This document shows positions 23,245 through 34,100 of a DNA stretch of 37,382 nt, one piece after another. The stretch comes from Mycobacterium angelicum (GTDB lineage Bacteria; Actinomycetota; Actinomycetes; Mycobacteriales; Mycobacteriaceae), in assembly GCF_002086155.1 (NCBI RefSeq), contig NZ_MVHE01000054.1:1-37382 (forward strand), given 5' to 3'. Position numbers and translations under genes: made by a program. Under the pieces are notes generated by a model. The model ran no database searches and had not been told where the DNA came from. It was given only the letters and a program-made list of their open reading frames with translations. Position 1 is the stretch's first letter; each line of letters opens with the position of its first letter.

Positions 23245-24929
23245 CGGGGCTGCTTCTTACGTGGTTTGTCCGGCCGGTCCGGCCGGCCGGACCGCTCCGG
23301 TCGCAGCTCGATCAGCACACCCGAGATGCGGGTTTTCTCAAGCTTTTTCAGCGTCCCTTTGGACATCTTGACCGGCAGTTCCACCAAGGAGAAGTCGGGA
23401 CCGATGCTGATGTGGCCGAAGTCGCTGCGGTGCAACCCCCCTTCGTTGGCGATGGCGCCGACGATCGCGCCCGGCCCGATCTTGTGCCGCTTGCCGACGG
23501 AGATCCGGTACGTGGTGAATGCCTGGTCGCGCCTTGGCTTTTCGGGGCGTTCCCGGCCTTCGCGGTCTTCGCCGCGCCGGCGCTGGGGGCGCTCAGGCGG
23601 CTCGGGTGCCATCAGGAATGCCTCGCCGTCGCGCGACTGGACCGCCAGGGCGGCGGCGATGTCGGCCATCGGGACGTCGTGCTCGCGTTCGTAATCCTGC
23701 ACCAGCCGGCGGAACAGTTCGATTCCCGGAGCTGCGAGCGCGTCGGTAATGGAGTCGGAGAACTTGGCCACGCGCTGCGCGTTGACGTCCTCGACGGTGG
23801 GCAGCGCGGCCTCGGTGAGCGTTTGACGGGTCGCCTTCTCGATCGCCTTGAGCAGGTGACGCTCTCGCGGGGATACGAACAGCAATGCCGTCCCCGAGCG
23901 GCCGGCCCGGCCGGTGCGCCCAATCCGGTGCACGTATGACTCGGTGTCGTGCGGGATGTCGTAGTTGAGGACATGGGAGATGCGTTCGACGTCGAGACCG
24001 CGGGCCGCCACATCGGTGGCGACCAGGATGTCGATGCGTCCGTCCTTGAGCGCGGCGATGGTGCGTTCGCGCTGTCCCTGCGGGATGTCGCCGTTGATTG
24101 CCGCCGCGGAAAGCCCTCGGGCGCGCAGCTTTTCGGCGACTTCTTCGGTCGCTTGTTTGGTGCGCACGAACACGATCATCGCCTCGAACGGCTCGACCTC
24201 GAGGACGCGGGTGAGGGCGTCCATTTTGCGTGGGCCGGCGACCTGGATGTAGCGCTGCGAAATGTTTTCGGCGGTAGCGGTTTTCGCTTTGGAGGTGACC
24301 TCCAGTGGGTCGTGCAGATATTTGGTGGTGATCTTGCGGATGGCCGTCGGCATGGTCGCCGAGAACAGGGCGACCTGTTTGTATTCGGGGGTATCGGAGA
24401 GGATGCGGTCGACTTCTTCGGCGAAGCCCATGGTGAGCATTTCGTCGGCCTCGTCGAGCACCAGGTAGTCCACCCGGGACAGATCCAGGGTGCCGCGTTC
24501 GAGGTGGTCGATGACGCGCCCGGGGGTGCCGACCACGATCTGGGCGCCGCGCTTGAGCCCGGCCAGCTGCACGGTGTAGGACGAGCCGCCGTAGATGGGC
24601 AGCACGTTGAGGTGCTGCAGGTGTGCCCCGTAGCGGCTGAACGCCTCGGACACCTGCAGCGCGAGCTCGCGAGTGGGCGCCAGCACCAGCGCCTGGGTCG
24701 CTTTGCTGGTCACGTCGATCTTGGACAGGATCGGGATGGCGAAGGCCGCGGTCTTGCCGGTGCCGGTTTGCGCCAGTCCGACCACGTCAGAGCCCGCCAT
24801 TAGCGCTGGGATCGTCGCAGCCTGGATGCCCGTCGGCGTTTCGTAACCGACTTCACCGATCGCGCGCAACACGCGCGGGTGAATCTGCAGGTCGGCAAAT
24901 GTGGAGGGAGAACTCTCCGGGATGTTCAT
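23241..24929 (-). CDS. deaD: DEAD-box RNA helicase DeaD/CsdA (Rv1253 orthologue)
   Basis: 562 residues. The full helicase core is present: Q motif, AQTGTGKTAAF (Walker A), PTRELALQ, GTPGR, DEADEM, SAT and HRIGRTGRAGR. The C-terminal part has a charged Arg/Glu linker, then a DbpA-like RNA-binding domain (KIGPGAIVGAIANEGGLHRSDFG) and a basic tail (RPDRPDKPRKKQ). It unwinds structured RNA in ribosome assembly and cold adaptation. The ATG at 24927-24929 has no Shine-Dalgarno sequence; TAAACT on the minus strand (24944-24939) could be the -10, giving a nearly leaderless mRNA. A palindrome and minisatellite lie upstream. Confidence 0.95.
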   Translation of the reverse strand: MNIPESSPSTFADLQIHPRVLRAIGEVGYETPTGIQAATIPALMAGSDVVGLAQTGTGKTAAFAIPILSKIDVTSKATQALVLAPTRELALQVSEAFSRYGAHLQHLNVLPIYGGSSYTVQLAGLKRGAQIVVGTPGRVIDHLERGTLDLSRVDYLVLDEADEMLTMGFAEEVDRILSDTPEYKQVALFSATMPTAIRKITTKYLHDPLEVTSKAKTATAENISQRYIQVAGPRKMDALTRVLEVEPFEAMIVFVRTKQATEEVAEKLRARGLSAAAINGDIPQGQRERTIAALKDGRIDILVATDVAARGLDVERISHVLNYDIPHDTESYVHRIGRTGRAGRSGTALLFVSPRERHLLKAIEKATRQTLTEAALPTVEDVNAQRVAKFSDSITDALAAPGIELFRRLVQDYEREHDVPMADIAAALAVQSRDGEAFLMAPEPPERPQRRRGEDREGRERPEKPRRDQAFTTYRISVGKRHKIGPGAIVGAIANEGGLHRSDFGHISIGPDFSLVELPVKMSKGTLKKLEKTRISGVLIELRPERSGRPDRPDKPRKKQPR

Positions 24930-24990
24930 TTGCCATGGAGTTTAGCTGTGCCCGGCCGCCGCACACGCGCTGTCGGTCGCGACACCGTGT

Positions 24991-25052
24991 CGCCGAACGT
25001 GCACTGGTTGCGAAATTTCGCCGGTTTTTTCGCAACCAGTGCACGTTCGGCG
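24991..25052. repeat. 25-bp perfect inverted repeat
   Basis: Arms 24991-25015 and 25028-25052 are exact reverse complements around a 12-base loop (TTTCGCCGGTTT). The arm begins CGCCGAACGTGCACTGGTTG. It lies between the 5' end of deaD and the 3' end of a PE_PGRS gene, both on the minus strand, so RNA from the PE_PGRS gene would fold into a very stable hairpin here. There is no T-run after either arm. It may act as terminator or insulator, or be a dispersed palindromic element. Confidence 0.9.
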
Positions 25053-25165
25053 GGATGGCCCGGGATGGCCCGGGATGGCCGCGGGATGGCCGCGGGATGG
25101 CCCGGGATGGCCCGGGACGGCCGCGGGATGGCCCGGGACGGCCGGGGGACGGCCGGGGGACGGCC
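25051..25165. repeat. Minisatellite of 10/11-bp units
   Basis: About eleven tandem copies of CGGGATGGCC, some with an extra G between units, drift to GGGACGGCC towards the right end. The array starts at the last two bases of the palindrome's right arm and ends 12 bases before the PE_PGRS stop codon. Copy number is likely to vary between strains. Confidence 0.85.
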
Positions 25166-25177
25166 GAGACCGCAGGG

Positions 25178-27337
25178 CTACTTCAGGCCGTGTCGCCCGG
25201 CTTTCCCGGTCTGCGTTCCGGCGGTGCCGCCTTTACCGCCGAAGCCGTTGGTCGGGCCGTAGCCGCCGTTGCCACCGTTGCCGCCGTCGCCGGTTTGATC
25301 GGCGTTGCCGCCGGCGCCCCCTACCCCGCCCTTGCCGGTGCCCGGCGCCGCTATGCCGCCCGCGCCGCCGTCGCCGCCATTGCCGTATTGGCCGGCGTGG
25401 CCGCCGTCGCCGCCATGCCCGCCATTGACGCCGTACCCGCCGGCGCCGCCGTCACCACCGAAGCCGAATTGCGAGCCGGCGTCACCGCCGGCGCCACCGG
25501 CCCCGCCGGTGCCCTTCGCCGAAAAGCCGCCGGTACCGCCGAAGCCACCGCTGCCCACTGGACCACTGGCGTCCCCACCGGCGCCGCCGGCACCACCCTG
25601 TTGGACACCGCTACCGCCCGCGCCGCCGTTGCCGCCGTGCGCGAACTGCCCGCCGACTCCGCCCGCACCCCCGGCACCGCCGATCTTGGCGCCGCCGCCG
25701 CCGGTACCGCCGGCCCCGCCGCTGCCGAACCAGCCACCGGCTCCACCGTCTCCGCCGGCGCCGGCAATACCGGCCTGCGGGCCGGTACCACCGGGGCTGG
25801 AGTTTCCACCGGCTCCGCCGCCCCCGCCGAGACCGAACATTCCGCCGGCTCCGCCGTTGCCGCCGGTGCCCCCGACACCGGCGTAACCGAAGCCGCCACT
25901 TCCGCCGGCCCCGCCGCTGCCGAACAACCCGCCGGCTCCGCCGTGTCCGCCGGCATGGCCCGCGCCGCGGGGGCCGATGGCACCGGAACCGCCCGCGCCG
26001 CCGGAGCCCATCAACAACCCGCCGTCTCCGCCGGCCAGCCCGCTTCCGGGTGCGGCATTGGCGCCGTTGCCAATCAGCGGGCGGCCGAGCAGCGTCTGGC
26101 TCAAGTCATTCAGCGGCGCCAGGGTCTGCTGCAGCGAACCGGTGGGGATCGCGCCGGTGGCGCCGGCAGTGCCGATTGCGCCGCTGAGGCTCAAGCCGCC
26201 GTTGCCGCCATTGCCCGCGGTGCCGACCATCGAGCCGGCACCGCCATTGCCACCGGTACCGCCTGCGCTGGGCGACCCGCCGGCATAGCCGCCTTCGCCA
26301 CCGGCGCCGCCGAAGCCGAATTTCGATCCCGCGTCGCCGCCGTTGCCGCCGGTACCGCCGTGGAAGTTTCCGTAGCCGCCGGTGCCGCCGGCGCCGCCGT
26401 CGCCGTACAACGTGCCGGCGTGGCCGCCTGCTCCGCCGGACGCACCGTTGGCCCCGCCGCCACCGCCGACGCCGCCGGCACCGCCATGGCCAAATTGACC
26501 CGTGGCGCTGCCGCCGGCGCCGCCCACACCGCCTGTTCCGTCGCCGGTGCCGAGTCCACTGGCGCTGCCAAAGCCACCGTTGCCCCCGGTGCCGCCGGTG
26601 CCGAATTCGCCGGCATTGCCGCCGTTACCACCGGCGCCGCCAACGCCTATTCCGTTGCCGCCCATTCCGCCGGGGCCGCCGAGTCCGAAGATGCCCCCGG
26701 TCCCGCCGGTGCCCCCGGCTCCGCCAGCGCCGATGGTGCTGAAGCCGCCGGTGCCACCGGCACCGCCGTTGCCGAACAGCCCGGCCGCCCCGCCGTTGCC
26801 ACCGGCGCCGGACAAGTAGCCCGCGCCGCCGGCGCCGCCATTGCCGAACAATCCGCCGACACCGCCGTTACCGCCAGCGAGGTGGTTGGCGCCACCGGAT
26901 CCGCCGGCACCGCCGTTGCCGATCAAGATGCCGCCGGCTGCACCGTCTGCCCCGGTGCCCGGTGCGCCGTTGGCGCCGTTACCGATCAGCGGGCGATTCA
27001 CCGCCGCCATCGAGGGCGCGTTGATCACGTCGAGGACGGTCTGCAGCGGCGAGGCGTTGGCCGCCTCGGCGCTGGCATAGGCGCCGGCACCGGCTTGCAG
27101 CGCCGACACGAACTGATCGTGAAAGGCCGAAACTTGGGTGCTGACCGCTTGATAGGCCTGCGCGTGCGAGCCGAACAGTGCGGCCAGGGCCGCCGACACC
27201 TCGTCCTCGGCGGCGGCAAGCAAATTAGTGGTTTGGCCCGCCGCGGCGGCGTTGGCCGCGGTGAGGGTGGAACCGATGCCGCTAAGGTCGTGTGCGGCCG
27301 ACATGAGCGCCTGGGGCGCCGCGGTGAGAAACGACAT
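25178..27337 (-). CDS. PE_PGRS-family protein
   Basis: 719 residues from the ATG at 27335-27337 (MSFLTAAPQALMSAAHDLSG); a TTG two codons earlier is in frame but the ATG has AAGGGG seven bases upstream and gives the conventional start. Residues 1-95 are the PE domain, a helical pair exported by ESX-5 type systems; NRPLIGNGANGAPG (114-127) is the standard linker, followed by GGAGG-type PGRS repeats. A second linker-like block, DLSQTLLGRPLIGNGANAAPG, recurs at about 411-431 in mid-protein, after which PGRS resumes to the end (GTQTGKAGRHGLK). Cell-wall or surface location is expected. No such gene lies between deaD and lprE in M. tuberculosis as I recall. Confidence 0.93.
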   Translation of the reverse strand: MSFLTAAPQALMSAAHDLSGIGSTLTAANAAAAGQTTNLLAAAEDEVSAALAALFGSHAQAYQAVSTQVSAFHDQFVSALQAGAGAYASAEAANASPLQTVLDVINAPSMAAVNRPLIGNGANGAPGTGADGAAGGILIGNGGAGGSGGANHLAGGNGGVGGLFGNGGAGGAGYLSGAGGNGGAAGLFGNGGAGGTGGFSTIGAGGAGGTGGTGGIFGLGGPGGMGGNGIGVGGAGGNGGNAGEFGTGGTGGNGGFGSASGLGTGDGTGGVGGAGGSATGQFGHGGAGGVGGGGGANGASGGAGGHAGTLYGDGGAGGTGGYGNFHGGTGGNGGDAGSKFGFGGAGGEGGYAGGSPSAGGTGGNGGAGSMVGTAGNGGNGGLSLSGAIGTAGATGAIPTGSLQQTLAPLNDLSQTLLGRPLIGNGANAAPGSGLAGGDGGLLMGSGGAGGSGAIGPRGAGHAGGHGGAGGLFGSGGAGGSGGFGYAGVGGTGGNGGAGGMFGLGGGGGAGGNSSPGGTGPQAGIAGAGGDGGAGGWFGSGGAGGTGGGGAKIGGAGGAGGVGGQFAHGGNGGAGGSGVQQGGAGGAGGDASGPVGSGGFGGTGGFSAKGTGGAGGAGGDAGSQFGFGGDGGAGGYGVNGGHGGDGGHAGQYGNGGDGGAGGIAAPGTGKGGVGGAGGNADQTGDGGNGGNGGYGPTNGFGGKGGTAGTQTGKAGRHGLK

Positions 27338-27490
27338 TGACAAACCCCTTCGATGCGCGTTGCAGCCTGGCCAAACTCGGCAGCGGCAACGTATCTAGCG
27401 CTTATTGAGCGTTTCCAGAGGATTTCTTGTATCCGCTCGCAAGGGCCGCTCAGGCGCGCCTGCGCCGCCCACGGGCTCGATGGGGGTACG

Positions 27491-28087
27491 GTGCCCGGTG
27501 TGGTTTCGCGGGGCGTGCAAGGCTTGGTCGCCGCCGCAGTGGTCGCGACGATGGTGACGGGCTGCGGCTCGGGAGACTCCACCGTCGCCAAGACGCCGAA
27601 GGCCACACCCGTCACCTCAGCGGCGGCCCCCACCGCACCCGACAACTCGCCGGCGCCACCGCCCGGCACGGCCGCCGCACCCACCAGTAGCGCCCCGCCC
27701 GCCGACCCGTGTGCGGTCAACCTGGCCGCGCCCACCATCGCCAAGGTGGTCTCCGAGCTGCCTCGCGACCCGCGCAGCGAGCAGCCGTGGAACCCAGAAC
27801 CGTTGGCGGGCAACTACAACGAGTGCGCGCAGCTCTCGGCCGTCATCATCAAGGCCAATACCAACGGCGATCACCCCAGCACCCGGGCGGTGATGTTCCA
27901 TCTCGGCAAGTTCATCCCGCAGGGCGTGCCGGACACCTACGGCTTCAACGGCATCGACACGACGCAGAGCACCGGCGACACCGTTGCGCTGACTTATCCC
28001 AGTGGTATCCACGGCTTGAACAGCGATGTGAAATTCCACTGGAACGGCAATGGCGTCGAAGTGATCGGCAACAACCCCGGCCGCTGA
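27491..28087 (+). CDS. lprE: Lipoprotein LprE
   Basis: 198 residues from the GTG at 27491 (VPGVVSRGVQGLVAAAVVA), chosen because it gives a short signal peptide and matches LprE of M. tuberculosis. The lipobox MVTGC puts the lipidated Cys at residue 25, so the mature protein is anchored outside the membrane. A Pro/Ala/Ser/Thr linker (about 35-75) leads to a conserved domain (DPCAVNLAAPTIAKVVSELP, NYNECAQLSAVIIKAN, GVPDTYGFNGIDT, GDTVALTYPSG) whose role is unknown; LprE has been linked to virulence and suppression of host TLR2 responses. It is divergent from the PE_PGRS gene. The gap of 153 bases holds AT-rich sequence near 27390-27430 but no promoter I can assign. Confidence 0.93.
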   Translation: MPGVVSRGVQGLVAAAVVATMVTGCGSGDSTVAKTPKATPVTSAAAPTAPDNSPAPPPGTAAAPTSSAPPADPCAVNLAAPTIAKVVSELPRDPRSEQPWNPEPLAGNYNECAQLSAVIIKANTNGDHPSTRAVMFHLGKFIPQGVPDTYGFNGIDTTQSTGDTVALTYPSGIHGLNSDVKFHWNGNGVEVIGNNPGR

Positions 28088-28184
28088 GCCGGTCAATTCA
28101 ATTCTGAAGACAATTCAGTAATTTGCTGACATTCAGATATTAATTGCCGTGGTAATTAATTGCGCACCGTTAATTGTTAGTCGA
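28088..28184. other. Low-GC intergenic strip with small dyads
   Basis: Between convergent lprE and the giant PE_PGRS gene lie 97 bases at about 37 percent GC by hand count, far below the surrounding sequence. It contains ATTAATT...AATTAAT, a 7-bp inverted pair around TGCCGTGG-type sequence near 28139-28160, and several CAATTC/GAATTG-like half-repeats. No ORF or T-run terminator is clear. It could insulate the two convergent genes. Confidence 0.6.
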
Positions 28185-31100
28185 TTAAAGCGATCCGGTG
28201 CCGCCGCCGCCACCGGGGCCACCGGTGCCACCCGTGGCACCGCCGGTGCCCGAGGCCGTCCCGCCGGAGCCGCCGCCCGTGCCGACGCCGCCGGAGCCAC
28301 CCGGAGCAGCGGAGGAGCCGATGCCGCCGGTCCCACCCGTACCGCCGGTGCCGCCGGTCCCGCCGTTGCCGCCGGTGACCGAGCCGATGCCGCCGGTGCC
28401 GCCCGTACCGCCGTCACCGCCGTCACCGCCGGTGCCGCCTTGCCCGGTGGTGCTGTCACCGCCGGTGCCACCTTGGCCGCCCTGGCCGCCCATGGCGCCG
28501 TCACCGCCGTTGATGCCGCTGATCGCGCCGTAGGCCCCGGTACCGCCCTGGCCGCCCTGGCCGCCGTCGCCGCCCGTGCCGGGGGTGTCGCCCGAGTAGA
28601 TGGTGTCGCCGCCGTTACCGCCCTGGCCGCCGCTGCCACCCTGGCCGGCCGCGCCCACGATCCCGGGTGCTCCGGGGCCGGTGCCCGCCGAGCCACCGGT
28701 GCCGCCCTGGCCACCCCAACGGCCCACGCCGCCATTGCCGGCGTCGTTGGTGCCGTCGTCGGCGTAGCCGGCACCGCCGGTACCGCCGGTACCGCCCAGG
28801 CCACCCTGACCGCCGTTGCCGTTGGTCGCGCCGGCGACAGCGCTGCCGCCGGTACCGCCGGCGCCGCCCTGGCCGCCGGGACCGCCGTAGCCGCCCTGGC
28901 CGCCGGGCGCGCTGACGCCGCCGGTGCCACCTTGGCCCGCGTCGCCGCCTTGGCCGCCGTTACCGGCGATGTGACCGGCGAAGGTGGTAGCGCCGCCGCG
29001 ACCGCCGGACCCGCCGTAGCCGCCGGTGTTGCCGTCGCCGGCGCCGCCGGTGCCGAGGTTTCCGCCGGTGCCGGAATCGCCACCGCCGCCGCCCAGGCCG
29101 CCGTGGCCGCCCTTGCCGCCCGAGCCGGCGTTGCCGGTCGCACCGGTGCCGTCGTCGTTGTAGCCGTTGCCGCCGGTGCCACCGTCGCCGCCGTAGCCGC
29201 CACCGCCGCCGAAGCCGTTGCTCGCGCCGGCAACGGCATTGCCGCCGACACCGCCGGAGCCGCCCTTGCCGCCTTGACCGCCGTCGGAACCGGTGCCGCC
29301 GGCCGGGCCGGTGGCACCGTCGCCGCCCCGGCCGCCGGCGCCGCCGTACCCGCCTCGGCCGGCGGCGTGACCGGTGAAGGTGGTGCTGCCGCCCTTGCCG
29401 CCGATGGCGCCGTCGCCGCCGTCGCCGGCTGTGCCGGCGGTGCCGCCACTGCCGCCGATGCCGATCGCACCGGCGTCGCCGCCCGCGCCGCCCTGGCCGC
29501 CCTGACCGCCGGACCCGGCGTCGCCGGTGATGCCTAGGCCGTCGTCGTCGTAGCCGTCGGCGCCGGCGGCACCGTTACCGCCGTGACCACCCGCGCCACC
29601 GCTGCCGTTGGTCGCGCCCGCGACGGCGTTGCCGCCGGAACCACCGTGACCGCCTACGCCGCCGTAGCCGCCGGCACCGCCGGAGCCACCGGGCGGACCG
29701 GTGAGCGCGGTGCCACCTTGACCGCCGTTGCCGCCGTCGCCGCCGTTACCCGCGGTGTGGCCGGCGAAGTTGGTTGAGCCGCCTTGGCCGCCGTAGCCGC
29801 CGCCACCGCCGGTGCCGCCGTAGCCCGCGCTGTTGTACAGGCCGCCGGTACCGGCCGCGCCGCCCTGGCCGCCGTCGCCGCCCTGACCGCCCTTGCCGCC
29901 CGAGCCGGCGTTGTCGGCGCCGTCGTCGTTGTAGCCCAGACCGCCGTACCCGCCGGCACCGCCGCCGCCGCCGGAGCCGCCGCCGCCGTTGTAGCCTCCG
30001 GTGACGGAGTTGCCGCCGGCCCCGCCCTGGCCGCCCTGGCCGCCTTGACCGCCGGTGTAGCCGCTGCCCCCGGCCGGGCCGGTGGCGCCGGTGCCACCCT
30101 GGCCGCCGTAGCCGCCGCCACCGCCGAGACCACCGGAGTGCCCGGTGTAGGTGGTGCTGCCGCCTTTGCCGCCCACGCCGCCGTCGCCGCCGTTGCCCGC
30201 GGCACCCGCGGTGCCGCCGCTGCCGCCGGTGCCGGTGGCGCCGCCGGCTCCGCCGTGGCCGCCGTAGCCGCCGTAGCCGCCGCGGCCGGCGCCGTTGACG
30301 CCGTCGTCGTCGGCGCCGATGCCGCCCTGGCCGCCGCCGCCGCCCAGGCCGCCCTTGCCGCCGTCGCCGTTGGTCGCGCCGGCGACGGCGCTGCCGCCGC
30401 TACCGCCGTCGCCCGCGGCGCCGCCGGTACCGCCGCCGCCGCCATCGGTGCTGACGCCGCCGGCCGAACCATCGCCACCCTGACCGCCTTCGCCGCCGTC
30501 GCCGCCGGCGCCCGCGGTGTGGCCGACGTAGGTCGTGCCGCCGCCCTCGCCGCCGCCGCCGCCGATACCGCCGCTGCCGCCACCGCCCCCGGTACCGCCG
30601 GCACCACCGGTGCCGATTGCCCCGCCCGTGCCGCCGTGTCCACCCTTGCCGCCGTTTCCGCCGGCGGTGGCCGGGTTGGTGCCGTCGTCGGCGTAGCCGC
30701 TGCCGCCGAGACCGCCGTGCCCGCCGGTGCCGCCGTAGCCGCCGCTGCCGTTGCCGCCGCCATTGCCGGCACCGCCGTTGCCGCCCTGGCCGCCGGCGCC
30801 GCCGTCGCCGCCGGTGGTGCCGGCCACGCCGATGGTGCCCGCAACGCCCTGGTGGCCGGCACCTCCGGTGCCGCCCTGACCACCCTGGCCGCCATAAGCC
30901 GCGGCGCCCGCGACTCCGCCGCTGCCGCCAGTGCCCGCCTTGCCGCCGACGCCGGCTCCGCCACCGTTGCCGCCGGTGCCGCCGGCGCCGGCGTCATTGG
31001 TGCCGTCGTCTGCGTAGCCGGTGCCGCCTTGCCCGCCGGCGCCGCCGTAACCGCCGTAGCCGCCGCGGCCATTGAAGGCCCCGGGGACCGCGTCACCGCC

Positions 31101-34100
31101 CACGCCGCCGGCGCCGCCCTGGCCGCCGTTGCCGCCGGTGTAGCCGGTGCCGTAAGGGGTGGTGCCATCGGCGCCGTTACCGCCGACGCCGCCCTGGCCG
31201 CCATAGCCGCCGGTGCCCGCGGTGTGGCTGCTGATTGTGGTGGCACCGCCTGTGCCGCCGTCGCCGCCATCGCCGCCGTCGCCGGCACCGCCCGCGGTGC
31301 CGCCGCTACCGCCGGTTCCGGCGGCGCCGCCGACACCGCCCTGTCCGCCGTAGCCGCCGGTGCCGCCGAAACCGGCGTTGTCGGTCCCGCTGTCGGCACC
31401 GCCCTGGCCGCCGTGACCGCCGTTGCCGGCCTGGCCGCCGTGGCCGCCGCTGCCGTTGGTCGCGCCGGCCACCGCATTGCCGCCCGCGCCGCCGGCGCCG
31501 CCGCCGCCGCCGGTGCCGCCGCTGCCGGCGGTGTAGCCGGCAGGGCCGTCGCGGCCATCGGCGCCCAGGCCGCCGTGGCCGCCGTCGCCGCCGTTGCCGG
31601 CCGTGTGACCGGTTACGGTGGCGGCGCCGCCTTGACCACCGCCGCCACCACTGCCACCGGTCCCCGCGCCGCCGTAGAGGCCGGTGAAGCCGCCGGTACC
31701 GCTTTGGCCACCCTGGCCCCCTACGCCGCCGTCGCCGCCCTGGCCGCCGGTGCCGCCGCCGACGACCCCGTCGTCGACGCCGCCCATGCCGCCTTGGCCG
31801 CCGATCCCGCCGCGACCGCCCTGGCCGCCGTAGCCGTCGTAGGCGCCGGCCACGGCGTCGCCACCGGCGCCGCCGGTGCCGCCTTTGCCGCCCTGACCGC
31901 CGTCGGATCCGGTGCCGCCCGCCGCGCCGGTGGCACCGGCCCCGCCGGTGCCGCCATCGCCGCCCTGACCGCCGCGGCCAGCGGAGTCGCTGACGAAGGT
32001 GGTAGAACCACCCTTACCGCCCGCGCCACCGTTGCCGCCGGCGCCCGGGTCACCCGGAGTGGGTGCGCCGACGGTGCCGCCGGTACCGACGGCGCCACCG
32101 GTGCCGCCGGTACCTCCGGCGCCGCCGTGGCCACCGGTCCCGGCGTGGTTGGGCGCGTCGGCGTCGGCGCCGGCGCCACCCGTGGCGCCGTCGCCGCCGA
32201 GGCCGCCGTGGCCACCGCTGCCACTGGTCGCGCCCGCGACGGCATTGCCGCCGGCGCCGCCGGCGCCACCTGTGCCGCCGCCGCCGCCGTAGCCGCCATA
32301 GCCACCGGCCGGGCCGGTGACACCAGCCCCGCCGTCGCCGCCCTGGCCGCCGGCGCCGCCGGCACCGGCAGTGTGCCCGCTGATGGTGGTGGCACCGCCC
32401 TTACCGCCCGCACCGCCGGTGCCGCCGAGGCCGCCGGCACCCGCGAAGTCGTACAGGCCACCGCTACCGGCCGCGCCGCCCAGGCCGCCGTCGCCGCCCT
32501 GTCCGCCGGCGCCGCCGGAGCCCGCATTGTCGCCACCGTCATCGTTGTAGCCCTGGCCGCCGGCGCCGCCTTGGCCGCCGGTGCCGCCGAAGCCACCCGT
32601 GCCGTTGAACCCACCGGCCACGGCATTGCCGCCGGCCCCGCCCTGGCCACCCTGGCCGCCCTGGCCGCCGGCGTAGGCGCTGGTGCCGGCCGGGCCGGCG
32701 GCGCCCGCGCCGCCCTTGCCGCCGGTGCCGCCACCGCCGCCGGTACCGCCGTAGTGGCCGGTGTAGGTGGTGGCGCCGCCTTTGCCGCCGGTACCGCCGT
32801 CGCCGCCGGTGCCCGCGCCACCTGCGTTGCCGCCGGTGCCGCCCGTACCGGCCGCGCCGCCCACGCCGCCATTGCCGCCGGCGCCGCCGTAGCCGGCGTA
32901 GCCGGCGTAGCTGCCGTTGTCGGCGGCACCGTCGCCGCCGGTGCCGCCGGCACCGCCGTGACCGCCGTGACCGCCGCTGCCGTTGGTCGCACCCGCGACG
33001 GCGTTGCCGCCGGCGCCGCCGTTTCCGCCGGTGCCGCCGGCCCCGCCGAAGCTGCCGTAGCCGGTAGCCGGCCCGGTCACGCCGTCGCCGCCGCGACCGC
33101 CGGTACCGCCGTCACCGCCGGTACCGGCGGCGTGGCCGGTGATGGTGGTGGCGCCGCCTTGGCCGCCCCCGCCGCCGTCGCCGCCGACGCCGCCGACGCC
33201 CGCCGTGACGTAGGCAACTTCGGTGCCACCCTTGCCTGTCGAGCCGCCGAGGCCGCCTTGACCGCCTTGACCGCCCGCCCCGCCGGCGCCGGCGTTGTTG
33301 CCGCCGTCGTCGGCATAACCCTGGCCGCCGGCGCCGCCCTGGCCGCCGGTACCGCCGATGCCGCCGGCCCCGTTGAGCCCGCTCGACGTGGCGTTGCCGC
33401 CGGTACCGCCCGCGCCGCCCTGGCCGCCGGTGCCGCCCGCGGTGCCGGCGCTGGTGGCCGTACCAGTGCCACCGGCGCCACCCTGGCCGCCGGTGCCACC
33501 GTGGCCGCCGGCCCGGCCGTTGTGAGTGGCGAACGTGCTGGAGCCGCCCTGGCCGCCGGCGCCGCCGTCGCCGCCGGTACCCGCCGCGCCCGCGGTGGCC
33601 GAGCCGACCGTGCCGCCGGTGCCGGCCGCGCCGGCGTCGCCGCCGGTACCGCCCTTGCCGCCCAGGCCGCCCAGGCCGGCGTTGCTGCTGCCGTCGTCGT
33701 TGTAGCCGCTGCCGCCGGTGCCGCCGGCGCCGCCGTGACCGCCGTCGCCGCCGCTGCCGTTGGTCGCTCCGGCAACCGCGTTGCCGCCGGCGCCGCCGGC
33801 GCCGCCGCCGCCGCCCTGCCCGCCGGTGTAACCGGTGCCCAGCGCCGCGCTGGTGGCACCGGTAGCGCCCTTGCCGCCCTGACCGCCCTGGCCGCCGGTA
33901 CCGGCGGAGTGGCCGACCGTGCTGGTGCTGCCGCCCTGACCGCCCTGGCCGCCGTCGCCGCCGTTTCCTGCGGCGCCCGCGAGCGGCAAGCCGGTGGTGC
34001 CACCGGTGCCCACCGCACCGCCGACGCCGCCTTGCCCGCCGGCGCCGCCCTTACCGCCGGAGCCGGCATTACCGATGGGGCCGACGGCATCGTCGACATG

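Noticed and set aside
24899..27340. An open frame of about 800 codons on the plus strand through the minisatellite and the PE_PGRS gene
   Set aside because: It runs through the palindrome and minisatellite and then antisense to a PE_PGRS gene with a proper PE domain and ribosome-binding site; the composition is low complexity.
27338..27440. An ECF-type promoter (GGAAAC and CGTT) upstream of the PE_PGRS gene
   Set aside because: The spacing of about 19 bases does not fit the SigE/SigH consensus, and no other support was seen.
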